From NCBI RefSeq assembly GCF_014648775.1, contig NZ_BMRT01000003.1, positions 496,001-560,000 of the forward strand: a DNA stretch of 64,000 nt, in the 5' to 3' direction. The stretch is from Streptomyces abikoensis (GTDB lineage: Bacteria; Actinomycetota; Actinomycetes; Streptomycetales; Streptomycetaceae). The translations under genes were made by a program, and so were the position numbers. Position 1 is the stretch's first letter. Every line of letters starts with the position of its first letter. A model generated the notes under the pieces. It saw nothing but the letters and a program-made list of their open reading frames with translations, was not told where the DNA came from and made no database searches. Shown one piece after another: positions 1 through 7,894 of the stretch.

Positions 1-1058
1 GACGCGTCCGAGCCGGCCACCGACGAGGTCCAGCCCGCCAGCGCCCGCACCCGGGCCGCCGCGTCGGCGAGCCGCTCCTCCCCCAGCTCCCCGTCGCGCA
101 CGGCGGCGACGAGCGCGTCGCGCAGCCGCAGCACCGTCCCCTCGTCGGCCAGGCCGCCCCCGACGCAGATCGCGTCGGCGCCCGCCGCGATGGCCATGAC
201 GCTGCCGCGTTCGATGCCGTACGTACCGGCGATCGCCCGCATCTCCATCCCGTCGGTGACGATCAGGCCGTCGAAGCCGAGGCCCCCGGCCGTGACGGGC
301 GCGCGCAACAGCCCGTGGAGAGCGCGCGGGCTGAGCGTGGCGGGCAGGGCCGGGTCGAGCGCGGGCAGCAGGATGTGCGCGCTCATCACGGCCTTGGTGC
401 CGGCCGCGACGGCCGCCCGGAAGGGCACCAGCTCGCGGGCGTGCAGCGTGGCGAGGTCCGCGTCGATGCGGGGCAGGTCGTGGTGGGAGTCGACGGCGGT
501 GTCGCCGTGGCCGGGGAAGTGCTTGGTGCAGGCGGCGACCCCGGCGGCCTGGAGCCCCTCGACGTACGCGGCGGTGTGCCGGGCGACGAGCGCCGGGTCG
601 GCGCCGAAGGACCGGACGCCGATGACGGGGTTGTCGGGGTCGGAGTTGACGTCCCCGGAGGGCGCCCAGTTGAGGTTGACGCCGCAGGCGGCGAGGCGGC
701 GGCCCAGCTCGTGGGCGACGGCCCGGGTGAGCCCGGTGTCGTCGACGGTGCCGAGGGCGAGGTTGCCGGGGAAGGAGGAGCCCGTACGGACCTCCAGCCG
801 GGTGACGTCGCCGCCCTCCTCGTCGATGGCGACGAGGACGTCCCCGCGCTCGGCGCGCAGCCGCTCGGTCAGGGCGGCGAGCTGTTCGGGGGAGGTGATG
901 TTGCGGCCGAACAGGCCGACGGAGGAGAGGCCCTCGCCGAGCCGGCGCAGCAGCCAGTCGGGGGCGGTCGTCCCGGTGAAGCCGGGCTGGAGGACGGTCA
1001 GGGCGTCCCGGGTCAGGGTGTCCGGGTGCGGGGACCGGTGCTGGGTGAGGATGGTCAT
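1..1058 (-). CDS. dasD: Family 3 beta-N-acetylhexosaminidase, C-terminus off window
   Basis: Intracellular GH3 beta-N-acetylglucosaminidase expected to split chitobiose brought in by DasABC. The translation carries the family-3 hallmark KHFPGHGDTAVDSHHDLP and, further on, VTDGMEM, whose Asp is the usual nucleophile in this family. About 352 codons are present and the 3' end lies outside the window. Start is the ATG at 1058, ten bases after dasC, with AGGAG just upstream, so it is the last gene of the dasABCD-type cluster. There is no signal peptide, which agrees with cytoplasmic hydrolysis after import. The order matches S. coelicolor, where this gene is dasD (SCO5235). Confidence 0.9.
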   Translation of the reverse strand, partial: MTILTQHRSPHPDTLTRDALTVLQPGFTGTTAPDWLLRRLGEGLSSVGLFGRNITSPEQLAALTERLRAERGDVLVAIDEEGGDVTRLEVRTGSSFPGNLALGTVDDTGLTRAVAHELGRRLAACGVNLNWAPSGDVNSDPDNPVIGVRSFGADPALVARHTAAYVEGLQAAGVAACTKHFPGHGDTAVDSHHDLPRIDADLATLHARELVPFRAAVAAGTKAVMSAHILLPALDPALPATLSPRALHGLLRAPVTAGGLGFDGLIVTDGMEMRAIAGTYGIERGSVMAIAAGADAICVGGGLADEGTVLRLRDALVAAVRDGELGEERLADAAARVRALAGWTSSVAGSDA

Positions 1059-1068
1059 GTCGTAGCTC

Positions 1069-1908
1069 CTAGCCCTTCACTGCGCCGGACGTGAGGCCTC
1101 CGACCGCCTTGCGCTGGAGGATGACGAACAGGACGAGGATGGGGATCGCGAAGAGCGAGGAGGCGGCCATGGTGGCGCCCCAGTCGTCGCCGAAGGTGGT
1201 GCGGAAGCCGGTCAGCCACAGCGGGAGGGTCTGCGATCCGGGGTCCTTGTTGAGGATCAGGACCATCGGGAACTCGTTCCAGACGGTGATGAAGCCGAAG
1301 AGCGAGGTGGCCATCAGGCCGGGCGCCAGCAGCGGGAAGATGACCTTGATAAAGGCCTGGGTGCGGGTGCACCCGTCGACCATGGCGGACTCCTCCAGCT
1401 CCTTGGGCACGGCGGCGACGTAGCCGCGCAGCGTCAGGACAGTGAAGGGCAGCACCATGACGGTGTAGATGGCGATGAGCGGCGGCAGGCTGTTCAGCAT
1501 GTCCACGTCGCGCACGATCATGTAGTACGCGATGACCATCACCTCCCAGGGCGCCATCTGGGCCATCATCATCACGAGGATGAAGCTCTTGCGGCCCTTG
1601 AAGCGCATGCGCGCGACGGCGAAGGACGCCAGCAGCGCGATGACGAGCGACAGGGCCACGGCCACCAGGGTCACGGTGAGGGAGTTCCCGACGAACGTCC
1701 AGAAGCCGTCGGCGCTCACCGCCTTGTCGAAGTGCTCGAAGGTGGGGCTCGTGGGGAACCAGACGGGGGTGTCACTGACGATGTCCTTGTTGGCCTTGAA
1801 GGCCGTGGCGAACATCCAGTAGACGGGGAACGCGAAGACGGCGAAGAGGGCGATCGCCGTCGCCCCCGGCCACACCCGGCTGACGGTTCTGGGCAGCGTG
1901 CGCCTCAC
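1069..1908 (-). CDS. dasC: ABC transporter permease DasC (chitobiose uptake)
   Basis: Inner-membrane permease of the N,N'-diacetylchitobiose importer, partner of DasB. The 279-residue protein has about six hydrophobic segments and the binding-protein-dependent permease loop (EAA-type) around ELEESAMVDGCTRTQAF, which contacts the ATPase. As known for Streptomyces sugar ABC systems, no ATPase gene lies here; the shared ATPase MsiK is encoded elsewhere. The GTG start at 1908 overlaps the dasB stop by four bases (GTGA), showing tight translational coupling. Confidence 0.93.
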   Translation of the reverse strand: MRRTLPRTVSRVWPGATAIALFAVFAFPVYWMFATAFKANKDIVSDTPVWFPTSPTFEHFDKAVSADGFWTFVGNSLTVTLVAVALSLVIALLASFAVARMRFKGRKSFILVMMMAQMAPWEVMVIAYYMIVRDVDMLNSLPPLIAIYTVMVLPFTVLTLRGYVAAVPKELEESAMVDGCTRTQAFIKVIFPLLAPGLMATSLFGFITVWNEFPMVLILNKDPGSQTLPLWLTGFRTTFGDDWGATMAASSLFAIPILVLFVILQRKAVGGLTSGAVKG

Positions 1909-2885
1909 AGCTCGTCCTCCTCTTGCTTGAGAACCAGTCGCAGGTAGTAGGCCGTCAGCGCCAGCAGGATGACGATGGTGAGGATGGAGATCGCCGCGCC
2001 CATGCCGAAGTGCTGGCTGCCCATGCCCTCCTGGAAGGCGTAGACGGGCAGGGTCTCGGTGAGCCGGTCGGGGCCGCCCTCGTTGATCGCGAAGACCTGG
2101 GTGAAGGCCTTGAAGACCCAGATGACCTCAAGGAACGTGGTGGCGAGGAAGAACGGCTTGAGGAAGGGGAAGGTCACCGAGGTGAACTGCTTCCAGGTAC
2201 CCGCGCCGTCGAGCGAGGCGGCCTCGTAGAGCTCCTTGGGGATCGTGGTCGTGGCGGCGTAGAGGTTTATCGCCACGAAGGGCACAGACTGCCAGACGAT
2301 CAGCACGGTGATCACGAAGAAGGTGGAGAACTGGCCGCTGGTCCAGTTGTAGCCGGCCATGGAGTGCCAGCCGAGCGCGTCGAGGAGGTAGTTGACGACG
2401 CCGAAGCGCTGGTCGAAGAGCCACTGGAAGACGGTGGTCGCGGCGACGACGGGCATGGCCCAGGCGAGGACGAGGCCGAGCGAGAGCAGCAGCCGCAGCT
2501 TCGTGCCGAGCCGGGCGAGCAGCAGGCCGATCAGACAGCCGACCGCCATGATCAGGACGACGTTGGCGGCGGTGAAGACGACCGAGCGGCCGGTGACGTG
2601 CCAGAACTCGGAACTGCGGAGGACGGTGTCGTAGTTGTCGACGCCGGTCCACTCGGTGACGCGCTGGATCAGCTGGCGCTTGTTGAGGTTCTGGAAGGAC
2701 AGCAGGCCGTTCTTCACCAGCGTCCAGCCGAGCAGCAGGACGACGGCGGCGACGGTGGGGAGGATCAGCAGGTAGGGCACGCTTCCGGCCCCGCCTCCCC
2801 GGCCGCGGCGGGGCGGCGCGGCGCCGCCCTTGCCGATCCGGGGCGCCGGGCCGGTGGCCGCCGCCTCTTCGATCTGCGCTGACAT
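1905..2885 (-). CDS. dasB: ABC transporter permease DasB (chitobiose uptake)
   Basis: Second permease of the chitobiose importer. It has 326 residues: a proline/glycine-rich cytoplasmic N-terminus of about 35 residues, then six predicted membrane helices and the EAA loop near ELYEAASLDGAGTWKQF. ATG at 2885 is preceded by GGAGAAGG. It lies 101 bases downstream of dasA, separated by a strong hairpin, and runs into dasC by a four-base overlap. Identity rests on family motifs and on the dasA-dasR context. Confidence 0.93.
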   Translation of the reverse strand: MSAQIEEAAATGPAPRIGKGGAAPPRRGRGGGAGSVPYLLILPTVAAVVLLLGWTLVKNGLLSFQNLNKRQLIQRVTEWTGVDNYDTVLRSSEFWHVTGRSVVFTAANVVLIMAVGCLIGLLLARLGTKLRLLLSLGLVLAWAMPVVAATTVFQWLFDQRFGVVNYLLDALGWHSMAGYNWTSGQFSTFFVITVLIVWQSVPFVAINLYAATTTIPKELYEAASLDGAGTWKQFTSVTFPFLKPFFLATTFLEVIWVFKAFTQVFAINEGGPDRLTETLPVYAFQEGMGSQHFGMGAAISILTIVILLALTAYYLRLVLKQEEDEL

Positions 2886-2933
2886 CGTCGTCCGCCTTCT
2901 CCCCTGTGGAACGGTTGTGCGTGGTGCGGGGTC

Positions 2934-2966
2934 CCGTACGGGCCGCCCCCACGGCGGCCCGTACGG
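2934..2966 (-). terminator. Intercistronic hairpin between dasA and dasB
   Basis: A perfect 14-bp stem (2934-2947 with 2953-2966) and a 5-base loop lie between dasA and dasB, without a following T-run. Such hairpins downstream of binding-protein genes usually stabilise the upstream message or stop part of the transcripts, giving more binding protein than permease. This role is inferred. Confidence 0.6.
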
Positions 2967-2986
2967 AATTCACTGCCGCTCAGGCC

Positions 2987-4258
2987 CTACTGCTTCTGGG
3001 CGAGCCGCTTGTTCATGTCGCCCTCGACCTGCTTGGCGGCCTCCTCCGGCGACTTGCCGCCCAGGACCGCGGTCATATAGGCCTTGATCGGGTTCGGCGC
3101 GTTCTCCACGTTGGCCCACTCGGGGATCAGCGGAGTGGTGCCACCGGTCTTGGCGGCGGGGGCGGCGGCCTCGGCGGCCGGCTGGCCCTTCAGGCTGGGC
3201 AGCAGCGCGTCCTTGTTGGGCAGCGAGCCGACCTCCTTGGCCAGCGCGCCCTCGTTCTTGTCGGACAGCGTGATCTTCAGGAACTCCTTGGCGAGGTCCT
3301 TCTTCTTGCTGCCCTCGGAGATCGCGAGGTTGGAGCCGCCGAGGAAGACGCCCTCGGGCTTGTCGGCGGTCTCACCGGGGATGGTGAAGTAGCCGATCTC
3401 CTTCTCGATCTCCGGGTTCGCCTTGACGGCGGTGGCGGCCTCCCAGCCCATGCCGATGAAGGCGCCGGTCTTCCCCTTGGCGAAGACGTCGGCCTGCTGC
3501 GGGGTGGCCTCGTCCTTGTCCTTGGGGGCCTTGCTGAAGGACTGGTACTTCTTGTAGATCTCCATGGCCTTGGCGACCTTGGGGTCGGCGAGGTTGGAGA
3601 CGTACTTCTTGCCGTCCTTCTTCACCAGGTCGGCACCGGTGCCGATGGTCAGGCCGTCGAAGAAGTACCAGTTCTGGCCGGGCAGGTAGAGCGGCTCGGC
3701 GTCGCCCTTCTGCTGGATGGCCTCGAGGTCCTTGAAGAACTCGTCGCGGGTCTTCGGGGTGTCCTTGATGCCCGCGTCGGCCCAGACCTTCTTGTTGTAG
3801 ATGACGACGCGGCTGGCGGCGTACCAGGGGGCCGCGTACTGCTTGCCCTCGAAGACGGACGGCTTGTTGAGGGACTCGGTCCAGTCCCCGCCGATCTCCT
3901 TCTTCAGGTCGTCCAGCTGGGCGAGGCCACCGGTCTGGGCGTAGGAGGGCGTCTGGGTGTTGCCGATCTCCACGACGTCCGGCGGGCTGGACTCGGAGAG
4001 GGCGGTGGTGAGCTTCTGCTGGATCCCGTCCCACTTCTGGACCTGGACGTTGAGCTTCGCACCGGTCTTCTGTTCGAACTCGGCCTGGACGGCCTTCGTC
4101 CAACCCGGTGGATTCGAGCCATCCATGAACCAGACCGTGAGGCTCTTGCCCTTGGAACCGCCGTCGGCCGATCCCTTGTCACTGTCGCTGGACCCACAGG
4201 CAGCAACACTCACCATCATGGCCACGACACCCGTCGCCGCTATGAGCCCACGCTTCAC
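2987..4258 (-). CDS. dasA: Chitobiose-binding lipoprotein DasA
   Basis: Extracellular solute-binding lipoprotein (SBP family 1) that captures N,N'-diacetylchitobiose and delivers it to DasBC. The 423-residue protein starts with a lipoprotein signal: two basic residues, a hydrophobic stretch and the lipobox VAAC, so Cys21 should be lipidated. GTG at 4258 has GGGAGAG at good spacing. The mature part reads as a sugar-binding fold (WFMDGSNPPGW, WYAASRVVIYNKK). It is divergent from dasR, and DasR-type operators lie in the shared intergenic region, so GlcNAc-linked control is expected. Confidence 0.95.
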   Translation of the reverse strand: MKRGLIAATGVVAMMVSVAACGSSDSDKGSADGGSKGKSLTVWFMDGSNPPGWTKAVQAEFEQKTGAKLNVQVQKWDGIQQKLTTALSESSPPDVVEIGNTQTPSYAQTGGLAQLDDLKKEIGGDWTESLNKPSVFEGKQYAAPWYAASRVVIYNKKVWADAGIKDTPKTRDEFFKDLEAIQQKGDAEPLYLPGQNWYFFDGLTIGTGADLVKKDGKKYVSNLADPKVAKAMEIYKKYQSFSKAPKDKDEATPQQADVFAKGKTGAFIGMGWEAATAVKANPEIEKEIGYFTIPGETADKPEGVFLGGSNLAISEGSKKKDLAKEFLKITLSDKNEGALAKEVGSLPNKDALLPSLKGQPAAEAAAPAAKTGGTTPLIPEWANVENAPNPIKAYMTAVLGGKSPEEAAKQVEGDMNKRLAQKQ

Positions 4259-4291
4259 AGCACTCTCCCTTGAGGACCGAATGTGGTCTTT

Positions 4292-4307
4292 AATGGTTTA
4301 GACCAGT
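4292..4307. promoter_or_regulatory. DasR operator (dre) upstream of dasA
   Basis: AATGGTTTAGACCAGT matches 14 of 16 positions of the dre consensus ACTGGTCTAGACCAGT. It lies 34 bases upstream of the dasA start, where DasR binding would block transcription. An additional TGGTCT half-site lies at 4284-4289. Confidence 0.85.
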
Positions 4308-4315
4308 GCCCGCAG

Positions 4316-4331
4316 CTTGGCCTAGACCTTT
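4316..4331. promoter_or_regulatory. Second, weaker DasR operator
   Basis: CTTGGCCTAGACCTTT matches 11 of 16 dre positions and keeps the CTAGACC core. It lies 24 bases from the first site (centre to centre), so the two could bind DasR on nearby helix faces. Paired dre sites in this interval are known in S. coelicolor. Confidence 0.6.
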
Positions 4332-4512
4332 TGGGGTGTCAAGGGTGTATAAGAGTCGCTGTCGGCTCCGTTACCGGACCGACACCTCGAGGTCGACGCG
4401 GGTATCTCCGGTCTCCTCGGGCTCTGCCCGTGCCACCATGTGACCGCTATAGACGGAGGAGCCGGTGACGGCAGCAGGATCATCGGAGTCGGGAAGGTCG
4501 GGAAGGCACGCC

Positions 4513-5283
4513 ATGGCGACCGAGGGCGAGACGGCGGAGGGCGGCAGCACCGCGAGCGGCGGACGGACCGCGCGCGTTCCCAAGTATTACCGGCTCAAAC
4601 GGCACTTGCTGGACATGACCGAAACCATGCCTCCCGGCACTCCGGTACCGCCGGAGCGCACCCTGGCCGCCGAGTTCGACACCTCCCGCACGACGGTGCG
4701 CCAGGCCCTCCAGGAACTGGTGGTCGAGGGCCGGCTGGAGCGCATCCAGGGCAAGGGCACGTTCGTCGCCAAGCCCAAGGTCTCCCAGGCCCTCCAACTC
4801 ACCTCCTACACGGAGGACATGCGCGCCCAGGGCCTGGAGCCCACCTCCCAGCTCCTCGACATCGGCTACGTCACCGCCGACGACCGCCTCGCCGGGCTCC
4901 TCGACATAGTGGCCGGCGGCCGCGTCCTGCGCATCGAACGCCTGCGGCTCGCCAGCGGCGAGCCGATGGCGATCGAGACCACCCACCTGTCGGCGAAGCG
5001 CTTCCCGGCCCTGCGCCGGAGCCTGGTGAAGTACACCTCCCTCTACACCGCGCTGGCCGAGGTCTACGACGTCCGCCTCGCGGAGGCGGAGGAGACCATC
5101 GAGACCTCCCTGGCCACCCCGCGCGAGGCCGGCCTGCTGGGCACGGACGTGGGCCTGCCGATGCTGCTCCTCTCCCGCCACTCGCTGGACGCGGAGGGCA
5201 GGCCGGTGGAGTGGGTGAGGTCGGTGTACCGGGGCGACCGCTACAAGTTCGTCGCGAGACTGCGGCGGCCGGTGGCGGAGTAG
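4513..5283 (+). CDS. dasR: GntR/HutC-family global regulator DasR
   Basis: Repressor linking N-acetylglucosamine metabolism to chitin use, development and antibiotic production; glucosamine-6-phosphate releases it from dre sites. The N-terminal winged helix carries [22 protein letters not shown] and is followed by a UTRA ligand domain (about residues 85-250). The sequence is close to S. coelicolor DasR through most of its length. Two starts are possible: GTG 4465 behind GGAGGA (272 aa) and ATG 4513 behind GGAAGG (256 aa). The second is chosen because known DasR is 254 residues and begins just before the ARVPKYYRL block. It diverges from dasA. Confidence 0.93.
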   Translation: MATEGETAEGGSTASGGRTARVPKYYRLKRHLLDMTETMPPGTPVPPERTLAAEFDTSRTTVRQALQELVVEGRLERIQGKGTFVAKPKVSQALQLTSYTEDMRAQGLEPTSQLLDIGYVTADDRLAGLLDIVAGGRVLRIERLRLASGEPMAIETTHLSAKRFPALRRSLVKYTSLYTALAEVYDVRLAEAEETIETSLATPREAGLLGTDVGLPMLLLSRHSLDAEGRPVEWVRSVYRGDRYKFVARLRRPVAE

Positions 5284-5394
5284 GAGCCGGTGACGTAAGA
5301 GCCGGTGGCGGAGTAAGAGCGGCGTGAGGAATCACCCGTCGACTTCATGACCATTCGATGAGCGTTCCGCAAACACGACCTTGGTGCGGGCCCG

Positions 5395-5417
5395 TTGTCA
5401 GTGGCACCCCCTAGCCT
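5395..5417 (+). promoter_or_regulatory. RecA-NDp/PafBC-type DNA-damage promoter
   Basis: TTGTCAGTG at 5395-5403, then exactly eight bases, then TAGCCT at 5412-5417. This fits the LexA-independent damage promoter TTGTCRGTG-N8-TANNNT at every defined position. The predicted +1 falls at about 5424, the A of the next ATG, so the transcript would be leaderless. Family knowledge: such promoters are activated by PafBC in actinobacteria. Confidence 0.75.
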
Positions 5418-5423
5418 GAGGGC

Positions 5424-5651
5424 ATGTCATGCAACGCGACCCTGACCCCGACCCAGGAGCAGCTCAACCACGAGATACGCACGTTCCTCACGGCCCGCAG
5501 CGGCCGCACGCTGACCAGCGCCGAGCGCGGCGTCTACGAGCGGCTGCGGGCCGAATGGCTGGCCGCGGGGCGCCGGGCCCGTTACGGCACGGCGCCGGCT
5601 CCCCGGCCCGCTCGCCCCTCGGCGTGCGGGGCACGTACGGTATCCGAATGA
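5424..5651 (+). CDS. Small uncharacterised protein, 75 aa, damage-promoter driven
   Basis: A 75-residue soluble protein with a helical N-terminal half (QLNHEIRTFL, ERGVYERLRAEWLAAG) and a Pro/Ala-rich tail. No family is recognised. GAGGG precedes the ATG by two bases, too close for a normal ribosome site, and the preceding promoter predicts that transcription starts at this ATG. The stop overlaps the next start as ATGA, so the two genes are likely co-translated. Role unknown; DNA-damage induction is an inference from the promoter. Confidence 0.75.
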   Translation: MSCNATLTPTQEQLNHEIRTFLTARSGRTLTSAERGVYERLRAEWLAAGRRARYGTAPAPRPARPSACGARTVSE

Positions 5652-6151
5652 GCCACGCCGTCGACGCGGTCGATGCCGCCGCGATCGCCCTGAACGACCG
5701 TTCCTGGACCCCCTCGCACCACGAGCTGACCCTCGCGCGCGATTTCTTCACACGTCGTGACGCCATACCTCAGCGCCTGCTGCCGGGCATGCCCCAGTCC
5801 CCCAGCCCCCAGGGCTGGGTCACCCAGCACGTCCTGTGGCTGGAAGACGTCGCCCACCTCGCCGGCGAACTGCTGACCGCCTGGCGCGCCTGGCTCCCGG
5901 ACGGCCACATGATCGCCCTCCTCGGCGCCTACGGCGGCCTGGCTCGCACCGCCGTCCCCCTCGCCACCCGGCTGGGCCGCGACTGGTCCGCCGAGTGGCA
6001 GGCCCCACCCTCGAAGCAGGACACCTCCTCCTGGGAGGACTGGCACCTCCCCACCGAACAGCGCCAGCAGCTCGACGCGCTGACGGACCGGCTGGTCCTG
6101 ATCGGCGCCGTCATGGTCATGGCGGTCAACCGCGGCGAGACGGGCCACTGA
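5648..6151 (+). CDS. Uncharacterised 167-aa protein coupled to the 75-aa gene
   Basis: A soluble, tryptophan-rich, mostly helical protein with no signal peptide. Recognisable stretches are WVTQHVLWLEDVAHLAGELL and GAYGGLARTAVPLATRLGRDW; no known family is identified. The ATG at 5648 lies inside the stop of the upstream 75-residue gene (ATGA), so it is preferred over the longer open frame reaching back to 5429. It would share the upstream damage-type promoter. Confidence 0.75.
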   Translation: MSHAVDAVDAAAIALNDRSWTPSHHELTLARDFFTRRDAIPQRLLPGMPQSPSPQGWVTQHVLWLEDVAHLAGELLTAWRAWLPDGHMIALLGAYGGLARTAVPLATRLGRDWSAEWQAPPSKQDTSSWEDWHLPTEQRQQLDALTDRLVLIGAVMVMAVNRGETGH

Positions 6152-6168
6152 CGGCTGCGTCCTGACGC

Positions 6169-7818
6169 TCACGCGGTCACGGTGAGCTCGACGTCCAAGG
6201 TGACACCGTCGGCGGCGGCGAGCCGGAGGATGTACGTACCGGGGTGCGCGTCGGCGCGGATCGCCGGGAGGGTGATCACACCGTCGGGGCCGGGCGGGGG
6301 CAGGACCAGGGTACGGATGGCCTTGCCCACCGCGTCCGTGAAATACGGCCCGAGGGTGTTCTCGGCGGCGTTGTCCTTGCTCACGACGAAGGTCGCGGTG
6401 AGCACGGTGCCGAGGGCGGCCTGCCCGTAGCGGGTGGCCTTGACCTGAAGTCTCCCGGCGAAGATACCGTCGGCCGATGCGTTCAGGGGCTGATCGCCGG
6501 CCCGTGTCAGAGCGTCGGCGGTGGCGGAGTCGGAGAGCCGGGCCTCCACCCGGAACGTCACGTCCTTGCCCGCCGCGCTCGCCATGACGACGAAGCCGCC
6601 CGGTCTGTCACCGACGCGCAGCCGAGGCGCGGCGGCGATGCCCTGGGCGTCGGTGCTGACGGTGACGGTCGTGGCGTCCCCGTACCCGGGGAAACGGGCG
6701 TCGGTGGCGGCGCCGACGATCTCGAAGGTGACGTCCGCACCGGGGACGGGATCCCCATGGGCATTGCTCGCCCGGACCCGCGCGACCTGGTCGAGGTCCT
6801 GTCCGGTCTCGGCGTCGCGGCTCTGCTCCCCGAGGGGGGTGAGCCGGGTGACGGTACGGGGACCGGGCTTGGGCCGGGGCTCGGGAGTGGGGCCGGGCTT
6901 GGGAGTGGGGCCGGGCGTGGGTTCGGGCGCGGGCTTCGGCAGGGGCTCGGGCTGTGGCTCGACGGCCGACGAGCCGGAGGCCGACGTCCGTGTGACCGCA
7001 CGCGTGGGGGTGCCGGACCGCCCGTCGGCCGGATCCGGGTGGTGGGACACGGCCGGGGTGTCATCGGGGACGGCGGTGACCCTGGCACCCTGGTACGTAC
7101 GCATCCACTCCAGGACGGCGTTCACGTATTCACGCGAGTTGTTGTAGCTGAGGATCGCCTTGTCGAGGTCGGCGGGATCCGTGAGGTTCCGGTCGCCGGC
7201 GCAGAGATAGCGGGCGGTGCCGAGGGCGGCGTCGTAGATGTTGTTGGGGTTCTCGACCCCGTCGCCGTTGCCGTCGGCGCCCCAGGTGACCCAGGTGGAG
7301 GGGATGAACTGGGTGGGGCCGACGGCACGGTCATACTCGGTGTCGCCGTCCCAGCGTCCGCCGTCGGTGTCGCGGATGAGCGCGAACCGCTTCCCGTCCA
7401 GCCGCGGCCCCCGGATGGGCCGCTCCGTGGACCCGTCGGAACGCAGCCCGTACCCGGAGGCGTGCACGGACTCCACCCGCCCGATCCCGGCGACGAGCTC
7501 CCATGGGATCCGGCACCCCGGCTGGCTCGTGGCCAGCGCCCGCGCGGCCTTCTTGTACGCGTCCAGGGCGGTGGCCGGAATCCCCGCTTCACCGCCGACC
7601 GACGGGCCCGGCTGTGCGGGCTTCCGCAGATCGGGGAGGACGAGATGGGGTACGCCCCGGGGCAGCACGCCCTGTGCGCTGCCCGGCCCGGGCGCGGCGG
7701 GGTCCGCCCGAGCGGTGAGCGGCCCGGCGGCCGCGGCGGTGGAGAGGGAGACCACTAGGGCGGCGCCGCACAACCCGCGTCGGGTACGGCTGGCGAGGCG
7801 GAGGGGAGGGAGCTGCAC
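6169..7818 (-). CDS. Secreted lytic transglycosylase with Ig-like C-terminal domain
   Basis: A 549-residue exported protein expected to cleave cell-wall glycan. An N-terminal signal (RTRRGL plus a hydrophobic stretch ending ARA) is followed by an MltB/SLT_2-type catalytic domain at about residues 80-250. That domain has GIGRVES, whose Glu fits the catalytic acid, GPTQFIPSTW, DGNGDGVENPNNIYDAA and LSYNNSREYV. A Pro-rich linker of repeated PxP (about 290-330) leads to two beta-rich modules reading like bacterial Ig-like domains (RVRASNAHGDPVPGADVTFEI). The GTG start has no clear ribosome site, so the start is less certain. It converges on the 167-residue gene. Confidence 0.85.
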   Translation of the reverse strand: MQLPPLRLASRTRRGLCGAALVVSLSTAAAAGPLTARADPAAPGPGSAQGVLPRGVPHLVLPDLRKPAQPGPSVGGEAGIPATALDAYKKAARALATSQPGCRIPWELVAGIGRVESVHASGYGLRSDGSTERPIRGPRLDGKRFALIRDTDGGRWDGDTEYDRAVGPTQFIPSTWVTWGADGNGDGVENPNNIYDAALGTARYLCAGDRNLTDPADLDKAILSYNNSREYVNAVLEWMRTYQGARVTAVPDDTPAVSHHPDPADGRSGTPTRAVTRTSASGSSAVEPQPEPLPKPAPEPTPGPTPKPGPTPEPRPKPGPRTVTRLTPLGEQSRDAETGQDLDQVARVRASNAHGDPVPGADVTFEIVGAATDARFPGYGDATTVTVSTDAQGIAAAPRLRVGDRPGGFVVMASAAGKDVTFRVEARLSDSATADALTRAGDQPLNASADGIFAGRLQVKATRYGQAALGTVLTATFVVSKDNAAENTLGPYFTDAVGKAIRTLVLPPPGPDGVITLPAIRADAHPGTYILRLAAADGVTLDVELTVTA

Positions 7819-7894
7819 GGGGAGGCGGTTTCCTGACGTAAGTACTGCTTGCGGGCGTGGGGCCGGCGCACCGGGGCCGGCCCCACTGGGGGGA

